From: an uncultured Rikenellaceae bacterium
GTDB taxonomy: Bacteria > Bacteroidota > Bacteroidia > Bacteroidales > Rikenellaceae
Direction: 5' to 3'
NCBI GenBank assembly: GCA_947040435.1
Contig: CAMRBL010000004.1
Coordinates: forward strand, 1 to 55,863
DNA length: 55,863 bases
Of the stretch, positions 45,884 through 53,890 are shown in pieces. A program made the translations under genes and the position numbers. The notes below the pieces were generated by a model. That model saw nothing but the letters and a program-made list of their open reading frames with translations, searched no databases and was not told the origin of the DNA. The stretch's first letter is position 1, and each line of letters begins with the position of its first letter.

Positions 45884-46780
45884 ATGGAATATTACAATCA
45901 AGACGAACAACAAGAAGGAACAACAAATAAGTCTCTAAAAGGGTATAAAATAGTAATCATTGTACTAGTACTTGTATTAGGAGCTGTGTCATTTCAATAT
46001 TTTAGACAAGTAAATGAGATACAAGAGGAGTTCGCTATTGAGAGGGATACACTATCAAATAGAATCGAAGCCCTAGTAACTGAATACACTTATATTCAGA
46101 GTGAGAATGATACAATTACAGAGAGTCTTAACACAGAGAGACTTAAAGCGGACTCATTACTTCAACGCTTAAAGAGCGAGAGACGCTGGAGTGCAAGCAA
46201 GGTAAGAGAGTATGAGCAGAAAGTATTTATATTAAGAGATGTAATGAAAGGGCATTTACACACCATAGACTCTCTAAATACGATCAACGAAGATCTTGTA
46301 AATCAAAATGTTAAATACCGCAAAGAGGTTACCACACAGAGACTTCGAGCAGAGATAGCAATGGAGAAGAGTGATGAGTTAACAACTAAGATCTCAATGG
46401 GTTCTGTAGTTAGAGCTCGTGACCTAAAAATAGTACCACTAAGAGGTAACGACAGAGAGGTTACTAGAGCATCTAGAGCCGAACGTTTACGAGTAGATTT
46501 CGTACTATCATCAAACGACTTGACAAACCCAGGAGCACGAGAGGTATACGTTAGAGTTACTGGACCAGATGGATACATTTTAGCAAAAAATTCTAATGAT
46601 CTATTTAATCATGAAGGAGATATGTTGACTTACTCTGCATCTCGTGAGATTGACTACAAAAATAAAGACCTAGCTGTAAATGTATATTATGATGGAACAG
46701 GAATTACAAGCGGAAAATACCAAGTTGAAATATACATGGATGGTCATAAAATTGGAGATGTAGAAGCAATAATAAAATAA
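45884..46780 (+). CDS. Membrane-anchored coiled-coil protein, 298 aa
   Basis: One transmembrane helix (about residues 20-38, YKIVIIVLVLVLGAVSFQYF) is followed by a long coiled coil (about 42-165) rich in Glu, Arg and Leu. A C-terminal beta domain of about 100 residues follows (RVDFVLSSNDLTNPGAREVYVRVTGPDG, with GKYQVEIYMDGHKIG near the end). The layout is single-pass with the coiled coil outside the membrane. Family members are conserved in Bacteroidales but uncharacterised, as far as I recall. It is 19 nt upstream of lspA. Confidence 0.75.
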   Translation: MEYYNQDEQQEGTTNKSLKGYKIVIIVLVLVLGAVSFQYFRQVNEIQEEFAIERDTLSNRIEALVTEYTYIQSENDTITESLNTERLKADSLLQRLKSERRWSASKVREYEQKVFILRDVMKGHLHTIDSLNTINEDLVNQNVKYRKEVTTQRLRAEIAMEKSDELTTKISMGSVVRARDLKIVPLRGNDREVTRASRAERLRVDFVLSSNDLTNPGAREVYVRVTGPDGYILAKNSNDLFNHEGDMLTYSASREIDYKNKDLAVNVYYDGTGITSGKYQVEIYMDGHKIGDVEAIIK

Positions 46781-46799
46781 ATTAAATCGATTTTAAAAG

Positions 46800-47423
46800 A
46801 TGTCTTTAAAGATAAGCCACAAAGCAGTTGCTTTTGCAGTTATTATACTACTATCAATAGATCAGGTTGTTAAAGTAATAGTCAAAACTAGCATGACTCT
46901 CAATGAGAGTATTACAGTACTACCTGATTGGTTTTTCATTCGATTTATTGAGAATCCAGGAGCAGCTTTTGGACTAGAATTAGGAGGAGATTACGGAAAA
47001 CTACTTTTAAGCCTTTTTCGCATAGTAGCTGTCTGTGCAATGTCTTGGTACATTCACACTCTAGTAAAAAAACGAGCGCCAAAGGGGGTTATTTTAGGAT
47101 TTGCAATGATCCTTGCGGGAGCACTCGGAAACATTATTGATAGCGCATTTTATGGTATGATTTTTTCGGAATCTACATATGGAACGGTAGCTCAATTCCT
47201 TCCTGAGGGTGGTGGATATGCAGGGTTCCTTCATGGACATGTAGTTGATATGCTATACTTTCCGATATTAAGTAGCACATACCCATCATGGATACCATAT
47301 ATAGGAGGAGAGCATTTTACATTCTTTAGCCCTATATTTAACATTGCGGATAGTTACATCACAATAGGTGTTATATATATGATACTATTTCAGCGTAAAT
47401 TCTTCAACGAAGAGACTAAATAG
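46800..47423 (+). CDS. lspA: Lipoprotein signal peptidase LspA, 207 aa
   Basis: This four-helix inner-membrane aspartic protease removes lipoprotein signal peptides; several lipoproteins in this window are its substrates. The conserved blocks are DQVVKVIVK, FIENPGAAFG, GALGNIIDSAFYG (first catalytic Asp) and FNIADSYITIG (second catalytic Asp). An insertion of about 40 residues between these last two blocks is typical of Bacteroidota LspA. It probably shares a transcript with the coiled-coil gene and ends at the terminator at 47494. Confidence 0.95.
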   Translation: MSLKISHKAVAFAVIILLSIDQVVKVIVKTSMTLNESITVLPDWFFIRFIENPGAAFGLELGGDYGKLLLSLFRIVAVCAMSWYIHTLVKKRAPKGVILGFAMILAGALGNIIDSAFYGMIFSESTYGTVAQFLPEGGGYAGFLHGHVVDMLYFPILSSTYPSWIPYIGGEHFTFFSPIFNIADSYITIGVIYMILFQRKFFNEETK

Positions 47424-47493
47424 TCACTCACTGAGATTAATCTAAAACACATCGTGTGGCACTAAAAAACCACAGTGAACAAATATTTTTAAT

Positions 47494-47538
47494 AAATGCA
47501 GTTAGAATAGCTCTTGCTTATCTAGCTGCATTTTTTTT
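47494..47538 (+). terminator. Terminator after lspA
   Basis: AAATGCAG..TAGA pairs with TCTAG.CTGCATTT around a loop of about 16 nt, followed by eight T residues. Confidence 0.82.
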
Positions 47539-47637
47539 ATTCTCACGACACAACCACGCATCACAACACACTAGAATAAGTATAAATACCCATCAAGTAT
47601 AGGCTTTATACCTCTTTTAAATCTATACAATTTTTAA

Positions 47638-47645
47638 TACTTTTG
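47638..47645 (+). promoter_or_regulatory. -7 box of the hdr-like operon
   Basis: TACTTTTG matches TAnnTTTG. A TTTT element near 47615 may be the -33 part. The first gene starts 25 nt downstream. Confidence 0.5.
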
Positions 47646-47669
47646 TCATATACATAAATTTAGTACACT

Positions 47670-48365
47670 ATGGGAAAATATTACGATCTATTAATGAATG
47701 ATGTACGCATGGTCGAAGGGCTTAAAGCGTGCATAAACTGCGGTATATGTACAGGAGTCTGCCCTTCAGCACAATTCTACAAATATGACCCCCGACGAAT
47801 AGTTGACATTGTTCAGAGTAAAGACGATGATGCCATAGAGGAGCTACTTAAAGGTGATACAATATGGTACTGTGGAGAGTGTATGTCATGTCGTCCACGC
47901 TGCCCTAGAGGAAACACCCCTGGCTATGTGATTCAAGCATTAAGACTCATATCTCAGAAACTTGGTTTTTTTGTAGAGTCCGAGAAGGGTCGCCAACAAT
48001 TGGCTCTAAAAAGAGTTGTCGGAGAGAGTATCATAAATGTTGGATACTGTCTATACCCTAAGCTAGTAGACCCAGAGATGCACCCAGAGCAGGGTCCCGT
48101 ATGGAAGTGGATATATGATAATGACACTAAAATATACCCTAAATTTAGTCCAAACTATCTAAAAGAGGGAGTTGGAGCAGTTCGTAAAATCAATCAAGAT
48201 TCATTGGATGAATTGAAGAGGATATTTGATGTAACTGGAGGTACTGAATTTTTCGAAATGATAGAAGATTACTCCGAAAAGAAGGCTATTGAGATGGGTT
48301 ATGACTCAGCAGACGATAGCTATTTTAACGATATTTATAATTATAATAGTGGAAATCATCAATAA
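47670..48365 (+). CDS. HdrC-like iron-sulfur protein, 231 aa
   Basis: Two [4Fe-4S] motifs are present: C21-x2-C24-x2-C27-x3-C31 (CINCGICTGVC) and C68-x2-C71-x2-C74-x3-C78 (CGECMSCRPRC). They match the HdrC subunit that wires HdrA to HdrB. The C-terminal 130 residues, longer than in archaeal HdrC, contain a conserved-looking block (YLKEGVGAVRKINQDSLDEL). It is first in a five-gene operon, 13 nt before hdrB. Confidence 0.88.
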   Translation: MGKYYDLLMNDVRMVEGLKACINCGICTGVCPSAQFYKYDPRRIVDIVQSKDDDAIEELLKGDTIWYCGECMSCRPRCPRGNTPGYVIQALRLISQKLGFFVESEKGRQQLALKRVVGESIINVGYCLYPKLVDPEMHPEQGPVWKWIYDNDTKIYPKFSPNYLKEGVGAVRKINQDSLDELKRIFDVTGGTEFFEMIEDYSEKKAIEMGYDSADDSYFNDIYNYNSGNHQ

Positions 48366-48378
48366 AAATAGGGAATAA

Positions 48379-49443
48379 ATGGCACGTAATAATAGCTGGC
48401 AAGAGTATCAAAAGGATATTGCCGATGACAAATATTTTTATGTAAGAAGTTGTATCCGTCAAAACTTCTTCCCAGGTTCGGAGAGAGTTTTTTTAAATAT
48501 ATTACGCAATGATTTAGGTTTAGATGTTAAGGAAGAGGCTATACACACCTCTTGTACGGGCATCGGCTACCACTCTGATATTGTCCCATTAGAGACAATT
48601 ATGGCTGTTGTGGCTCGCCAATTTGCATTGATGACAGAGGCTGGATATGAAAATTTCATCAGCTCATGTATAACATCATTTGGCATATACACAGAGATCC
48701 TAGAGACATGGCACGAGTTCCCAGAGACGGAGGAGCGAGCACGTGAAGACCTATACAAGGCAACAGGACGTGTATTTAACAAACCAAAGAATCTAGCGCA
48801 TACATCTGATATTATTTTTCACCATAGAGAGAAAATTGCACAAAAAGCAAAATTCAGATTAATTAATAGCAAAACGGGAGAGCCACTAAAAGTTGTGGAT
48901 CACATTGGCTGTCACTACGCCAAACTATTCCCTAAAAAAGGTGTTGGTGGCTCTGAATTTCCATACGTAATTGCAGGTATGGTGGATTCATGGGGAGGAG
49001 ATATCATTGACTACCCAGAGCGTAGACACTGCTGTGGATTTGGATTCAGAAACTACTTGGTCAAAGCAAATAGAGGTAGCTCTGTCGCTAATTCACAGAA
49101 GAAATTTGAATCAATGGCTCCATACAAACCCGATTTAATTGTGGGTAATTGTCCTGGATGCTCAATGTTTCTCGACAAGTGGCAATATACAATACATGAG
49201 ATAGAGGGAGTTGCGTATGGAGAGAACAATAGAGGTATACCGACTCTAACATACGAAGAGATGGCAGGATTAGTTCTAGGCTACAACCCTTGGGATATGG
49301 GGATGCAGATGCATCAAATAGATGTTGAGCCACTACTAGATAAGATGGGGGTTAACTACGATCCAGCAGAGAAATATCTTGGTGTTAATGGCGAGTACAT
49401 TGGCAGACCAGAGGATGCTAGCATTAATACCAACTGCTATTAA
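48379..49443 (+). CDS. HdrB-like CCG-domain protein, 354 aa
   Basis: HdrB is the subunit that reduces disulfides in heterodisulfide reductases, using noncubane [4Fe-4S] clusters held by CCG motifs. The C-terminal motif is intact: C178, C218-C219 (RHCCGFG) and C258-x2-C261 (NCPGC). The N-terminal copy is degenerate: C25, C59 in SCTG where CCG is expected, and C97 in CITS where CxxC is expected. So it may bind only one canonical cluster. It follows the HdrC-like gene by 13 nt; a 109-nt gap precedes the HdrA-like gene. Confidence 0.88.
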   Translation: MARNNSWQEYQKDIADDKYFYVRSCIRQNFFPGSERVFLNILRNDLGLDVKEEAIHTSCTGIGYHSDIVPLETIMAVVARQFALMTEAGYENFISSCITSFGIYTEILETWHEFPETEERAREDLYKATGRVFNKPKNLAHTSDIIFHHREKIAQKAKFRLINSKTGEPLKVVDHIGCHYAKLFPKKGVGGSEFPYVIAGMVDSWGGDIIDYPERRHCCGFGFRNYLVKANRGSSVANSQKKFESMAPYKPDLIVGNCPGCSMFLDKWQYTIHEIEGVAYGENNRGIPTLTYEEMAGLVLGYNPWDMGMQMHQIDVEPLLDKMGVNYDPAEKYLGVNGEYIGRPEDASINTNCY

Positions 49444-49552
49444 TTAAACAACTTGTCACCTTCGACCACTCAACGTAGCCTATTGATGGCGGTTAGAGCA
49501 AACTCAATGGGCAACGATAAATTTATTTTCATATTAATTTTTTACAATACAA

Positions 49553-50560
49553 ATGAATAAAGAGGTAATTATTATAGGCGGAGGCGTCGCAGGGATGCAG
49601 TGTGCAATATCTCTAGCTGAGATGGGTGTAAAACCAACAATTATTGAAAAATCAGATAAGTTAGGTGGTAAGCTAAATGATTGGTACAAACTATTCCCCA
49701 CATTCACTTCTGCATCAGAGGTTTTAAACCCTCTGAAAGATATGATAAATGAGTTGGGTGTTGATGTTAAACTCAGTAGCGAAGTAACGAAACTAGAGCC
49801 AAAGTCTGTTACACTTGCCGACGGCACAACAATGAGTGCCGATGCTATTGTTATATGCTCTGGATTTGAGGTATTCGACGCAAGACTCAAAGAGGAGTAT
49901 GGATATAAAATATACGACAATGTAATTACGTCTGTCGATCTTGAGAGGATGTTTTGTGAAGGTAGCGTACAAAATCTTGATAAAAACAGTCCAAGTCGAA
50001 TTGCGATACTTCACTGCGTTGGATCAAGGGATGAGAAGGTGTGTCAAACACACTGCTCTAGAGTATGCTGTGTTGCTGGAGTAAAGCAAGCAATCGAGTT
50101 AAAAGAGCTATATCCAAAGAGTGAGATTTTTAATTTCTATATGGATATACGGATGTTTGGCTGTGGATATGAAGAGCTTTATAAAGAGGCACAGATAAAA
50201 CACAATATCCATTTCGTAAGGGGACGTATATCTGAAGCTGCACAAACTATTGACTCAAAGATTCAGATCAAATCTGAAGATACATTGATAGGTAGACCTC
50301 TTAAAATGACAGTCGACCTACTCGTTTTAATGGTAGGTATGAGTGCAGGTAAAAGCAATAATTCATTTGCAACGACAGATGGAATCAATCTAAACACTAG
50401 TGGTTTTATCTCACCTAAAAATATATTCACAGAGTGCGTGTCATCCGATGTAGACTCTATATTCTACGCTGGTACTGTTACCGCACCAAAAAACATTGGA
50501 GAGAGTATTACAGAAGGTGTTGCAGCAGCCCATAAAGTAGCTAAATTTATAAAACTATAA
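49553..50560 (+). CDS. HdrA/QmoA-like FAD-containing subunit, short form, 335 aa
   Basis: The N-terminal FAD-binding motif is IIGGGVAGMQCA (7-18), followed by EKSDKLGGKL. A Cys-rich segment (C155, C164, C168, C172-C173; HCVGSRDE...CSRVCC) matches the HdrA cluster-binding region. A second Rossmann-like part ends NIGESITEGVAAAHKVAKF. It lacks the N-terminal extension and the C-terminal ferredoxin domains of methanogen HdrA, so it resembles QmoA in size. FAD-based electron splitting or simple electron passage are both possible. Confidence 0.88.
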   Translation: MNKEVIIIGGGVAGMQCAISLAEMGVKPTIIEKSDKLGGKLNDWYKLFPTFTSASEVLNPLKDMINELGVDVKLSSEVTKLEPKSVTLADGTTMSADAIVICSGFEVFDARLKEEYGYKIYDNVITSVDLERMFCEGSVQNLDKNSPSRIAILHCVGSRDEKVCQTHCSRVCCVAGVKQAIELKELYPKSEIFNFYMDIRMFGCGYEELYKEAQIKHNIHFVRGRISEAAQTIDSKIQIKSEDTLIGRPLKMTVDLLVLMVGMSAGKSNNSFATTDGINLNTSGFISPKNIFTECVSSDVDSIFYAGTVTAPKNIGESITEGVAAAHKVAKFIKL

Positions 50561-50564
50561 TATC

Positions 50565-50894
50565 ATGTCGTGGGGATATACAATTAATAGAGCTAGAGAT
50601 ATAGACATGGACCGAAATGACATGACTATTTCCAAATTAATTCTCGAAAAAATACCATCATTACAAGGGTGCATTGCTTGCGGTGCATGTGTTGCAACTT
50701 GCAGCACAGGAGCTTTGACAAAATACAGTCTACGAAAAGTACACACTCTAGTTCGTAGAGGAGAGTATAGTGGGCTGCTTGATGAGCTAAATAAATGTAT
50801 GCTTTGTGGCAAATGTCAACTAGTCTGCCCAAGAGGTATAAATACGAGAGCTGTAATTTCATTAATTAAACGAGAATTGGGGGATCATAGATAA
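50565..50894 (+). CDS. Second HdrC-like iron-sulfur protein, 109 aa
   Basis: Two [4Fe-4S] motifs are present: C36-x2-C39-x2-C42-x3-C46 (CIACGACVATC) and C78-x2-C81-x2-C84-x3-C88 (CMLCGKCQLVC). It is shorter than the first HdrC-like protein. Only 4 nt separate it from the HdrA-like gene, and its stop overlaps the next start by one base (TAATG). It probably carries electrons between the FAD subunit and the membrane subunit. Confidence 0.88.
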   Translation: MSWGYTINRARDIDMDRNDMTISKLILEKIPSLQGCIACGACVATCSTGALTKYSLRKVHTLVRRGEYSGLLDELNKCMLCGKCQLVCPRGINTRAVISLIKRELGDHR

Positions 50895-52699
50895 TGAATT
50901 TTTACTACGACCATTTTATTATTCCATTTATTATAGGGGTTGCGATACTTTTTAGTATCGTTCTTTACAAATATGTTCGATGGATTACACGACTACCAAA
51001 AAGGGATAAGTTGTTAATTCGCAAAAATATATTCACAAGAAAAACATTAAGTGCTATTCAAGAGGTTATTCTTGAGTCACTACTTCATAGAAAAATATTT
51101 AGGGTTAACCCCCTCTTGGGATACATGCACATGAGTCTAGCTTTTGGCTGGTTTCTACTGATTATTGTTGGCAGCTTCGAGGCTGCAGTACATTTAAAAG
51201 GTGAATTTCTACCCCCTCATGCACATGTTTTCTATAAATTCTTTGCACCCAAAATTATACATACAGAATCTGGGACTACATGGGAGTTCATCATGGACTT
51301 CCTACTGCTATTCGTATTGATTGGAGTAGCCCTTGCATGGGGTAAAAGAGCCTATTCTAGAGCTATGGGCATAAAAAAGAGCACTAAGCACACGAGAGCA
51401 GATAGAATTGCACTATCAGCCTTATGGCTTATATTCCCTGCACGTCTTCTAGCTGAGAGTTTCACCAGTGGCGTTCGAGGAGGAAGTAGTTTCCTAACTG
51501 GCTCTATCGGCAATTTCATGGTAGATTTGTTAGGGTGGAACACAATGGTTGCCATCGCTCCATATACATGGTGGCTCTACTCTACTGTCCTTGCTATATT
51601 TTTCATCTTCATGCCGTTTTCAAGATACATGCACATATTTACGGAGATACCTCTAATCTTTTTACGTAAGTACGGTCTAAAAAGTAGCGATAACAAACAA
51701 AAAAGTTTTGACCACTTTCAAATCGAGGCTTGTTCAAGATGCGGAATCTGTATTGACCCGTGTCAATTACAGTCTGCCGCAGGTATTGACAACGTACAGT
51801 CAACGTACTTTTTACGTGATAGACGGTACAACAAACTCACTGAGAGCGTTACGAACAACTGTTTGATGTGCGGAAGGTGTCAAGTGAAATGCCCCGTTGG
51901 CATAGATTTAAACACCTTACGACTAAACAGCCGCCACTCATTTGTATCTACATCTAAGGCAGACGCAGACAATAGATACAGTTATCTTAACGGAGTGGAC
52001 TTATCAACTGGAAGTGGACGTGTTGGCTATTTTGCAGGGTGTATGACATCTCTATCACCTAAGATACTAAACGCCATGGATAAAATATTTGCTGCCGCAA
52101 AAGAAGATATATGGTATGCCGACAAAAATGGAGGTATCTGCTGTGGTCGACCACTAAAACTATCTGGAGAGATTGAGGCAGCACAAAAAATGATAGATTT
52201 AAACACTGCTCTTTTTGAAAAGCACAAAATAACTACACTTGTAACGTCATGCCCTATATGCCTAAAGGTCTTCAAAGAGGATTATAGGCTTAATGGCGTT
52301 GAAATACTTCACCATAGTGAATACATCTCCAGACTCATTAAAGAGGGTCGTATAGAGGTATCTAAATCAGATCTATCATATACGTACCATGACCCTTGCG
52401 AATTAGGTCGAGGAAGTGGAGTATATGAACAGCCTAGAGATGTAATCTCAGCCATAGGTAATTTAGTTGAAATGGAACATAACAGAGAGAGTGCATTATG
52501 TTGTGGAAGCAGTTTAGCCAACTTAGAGATTAGAGATGACCAACAATTAAAGATAGCATCACAGCTAGGTGAGGAGTTCAAACAGTGTAATGCCGACTCA
52601 ATGATCACCTCTTGCCCGTTATGTAAAAAGTCCATTTCTAGAGTTGCTAACGGAAAAGTAGAGGATATTTGTGAAATCGTTGCAAATTCACTAAAATAA
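50894..52699 (+). CDS. Membrane cytochrome-b / ferredoxin / double-CCG fusion (HdrE-HdrD type), 601 aa
   Basis: The N-terminal ~250 residues contain five hydrophobic helices (about 9-28, 77-97, 131-150, 171-188, 222-242) with His79, His109/111 and His246 as candidate heme ligands, resembling NarI/HdrE/DsrM. Two [4Fe-4S] motifs follow (C280-C290 and C323-C333). Two complete CCG domains end the protein: C383, C416-C417, C453/C456, and C502, C536-C537, C574/C577. This is a fused HdrE plus HdrD, expected to exchange electrons with menaquinone. It ends the operon. Confidence 0.9.
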   Translation: MNFYYDHFIIPFIIGVAILFSIVLYKYVRWITRLPKRDKLLIRKNIFTRKTLSAIQEVILESLLHRKIFRVNPLLGYMHMSLAFGWFLLIIVGSFEAAVHLKGEFLPPHAHVFYKFFAPKIIHTESGTTWEFIMDFLLLFVLIGVALAWGKRAYSRAMGIKKSTKHTRADRIALSALWLIFPARLLAESFTSGVRGGSSFLTGSIGNFMVDLLGWNTMVAIAPYTWWLYSTVLAIFFIFMPFSRYMHIFTEIPLIFLRKYGLKSSDNKQKSFDHFQIEACSRCGICIDPCQLQSAAGIDNVQSTYFLRDRRYNKLTESVTNNCLMCGRCQVKCPVGIDLNTLRLNSRHSFVSTSKADADNRYSYLNGVDLSTGSGRVGYFAGCMTSLSPKILNAMDKIFAAAKEDIWYADKNGGICCGRPLKLSGEIEAAQKMIDLNTALFEKHKITTLVTSCPICLKVFKEDYRLNGVEILHHSEYISRLIKEGRIEVSKSDLSYTYHDPCELGRGSGVYEQPRDVISAIGNLVEMEHNRESALCCGSSLANLEIRDDQQLKIASQLGEEFKQCNADSMITSCPLCKKSISRVANGKVEDICEIVANSLK

Positions 52700-52775
52700 T
52701 TTATTTCATAAACGATTGATATTGTGACGATTACATATTAAAGTGAAAAATAATTGAAAAATAATGCATGAAAAG

Positions 52776-52806
52776 TTTGCATATACAAAAAAAACGCGTA
52801 CATTTG
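52776..52806 (+). promoter_or_regulatory. Promoter of the initiator tRNA
   Basis: TTTG (52776-52779), a 19-bp spacer and TACATTTG (52799-52806) give a perfect consensus promoter. The tRNA starts 12 nt downstream. Confidence 0.82.
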
Positions 52807-52817
52807 TAATACAAAAT

Positions 52818-52890
52818 CGCGGGGTGGAGCAGTTGGCAGCTCGTTGGGCTCATAACCCAAAGGTCAGAGGTTCGAGTCCTCTCCCCGCTA
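52818..52890 (+). tRNA. Initiator tRNA-fMet (CAT)
   Basis: The anticodon CAT lies in a loop closed by three G-C pairs (GGG with CCC), and D-stem pair 11:24 is A-U. Both are initiator hallmarks. The first acceptor pair is unpaired (C1 opposite U72), the non-Watson-Crick state required of initiators, although most bacteria have A72. The T-arm is AGAGGTTCGAGTCCTCT. CCA is not encoded. Confidence 0.95.
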
Positions 52891-52894
52891 CTAG

Positions 52895-52930
52895 ATCTTC
52901 GTTCCTTTAATTAGGGACGGAGATTTTTCT
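52895..52930 (+). terminator. Terminator of the initiator tRNA
   Basis: ATCTTCGTTCCT pairs with AGGGACGGAGAT over 12 bp with two G-U pairs, followed by a T-run. Confidence 0.8.
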
Positions 52931-52995
52931 TTATAATATATACCTTAGTCTGATTAAATCACTTAACTGTAACACAGCATAAACATAACTATTAT

Positions 52996-53889
52996 ATGAT
53001 AACTTTTATCTGTTGCTCTATCAATCCTCAATATGCAGAAAAATTGAGAGCTAACATAGAAACAACAATAGGTAATATACCCTTTGAGTTTATTGCTTTT
53101 GATAATCGCAAAGCTAAATTAGGGATCTGTGAGGTATATAACAGTGGAGCAGAAAAGTCTATGTACAATAATCTTTGCTTTTTACATGAAGATGTAAAGT
53201 TTATAACAGAACATTGGGGTGCTGAGATTATTAATAAATTATCTGAAGACGACTGTGGTGTAATTGGATTTGCAGGAAGTGCTATTAAGATGAACTTTCC
53301 TAGTGGCTGGTGTCTCAATAGTAGTAACACTCGTCATCACTATATACAACACTACAACAACCCAAACAAAATTAAGAAAACATCTACAAAGCGTAATAAT
53401 CCTGACAAATTACCATATTCAGAGGTAATTACACTTGATGGATTGGCTCTTTTTATGTCTAAGCGTGTCTGGACAGAGTGTAAATTTAGTCAAGAATTTT
53501 TGACAGGCTTCCACTGCTATGATATAGATATTACACTAAAAACGGCTACCAAAGGGTACAAAAACTATGTTACTAATAGACTACTTATAGAACATTTCTC
53601 TGAGGGATCGTTTTCGGAGACATGGAGATCTGAGACTCTTCGTGTACATGACAGATGGAAACATTTACTCCCTCTGTATGCCTCTTCACTTACTGAGAGT
53701 TATATAACGAGACACGCACCTAAAGCCTACTACAATAGTATCAAGGAGATGGTTAAATCACAATTATACATCGACCATGAGCCTGCGAATATATTGAAAC
53801 ACATGCTAAAGCACCCTTTTAATATAAGCTCTTGGAAGTTAATTAAGTATTATCTAAAATATAATTCTAACTACAAATCTAATAGATAA
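52996..53889 (+). CDS. Glycosyltransferase, GT-A fold, GT2-like, 297 aa
   Basis: The N-terminus MITFICCSINPQYAEKL and CFLHEDVKFITEHWGAEII, then DCGVIGFAGSA, fit the glycosyltransferase-like family (PF13712-type). HEDV replaces a classical DxD motif. LDGLALFMSKRVWTECKF and GFHCYDIDITLK form the acceptor region. There is no signal peptide, so it acts in the cytoplasm, probably on surface polysaccharide or glycoprotein. The next gene follows 1 nt after its stop. Confidence 0.8.
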   Translation: MITFICCSINPQYAEKLRANIETTIGNIPFEFIAFDNRKAKLGICEVYNSGAEKSMYNNLCFLHEDVKFITEHWGAEIINKLSEDDCGVIGFAGSAIKMNFPSGWCLNSSNTRHHYIQHYNNPNKIKKTSTKRNNPDKLPYSEVITLDGLALFMSKRVWTECKFSQEFLTGFHCYDIDITLKTATKGYKNYVTNRLLIEHFSEGSFSETWRSETLRVHDRWKHLLPLYASSLTESYITRHAPKAYYNSIKEMVKSQLYIDHEPANILKHMLKHPFNISSWKLIKYYLKYNSNYKSNR

Positions 53890-53890
53890 C

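Noticed and set aside
47670-52699. Archaeal-type methanogenesis genes acquired whole
   Set aside because: The Hdr-like genes show the same AT-rich composition and promoter type as their neighbours, and no CoM/CoB or Mcr genes are present. A resident bacterial complex is more likely.
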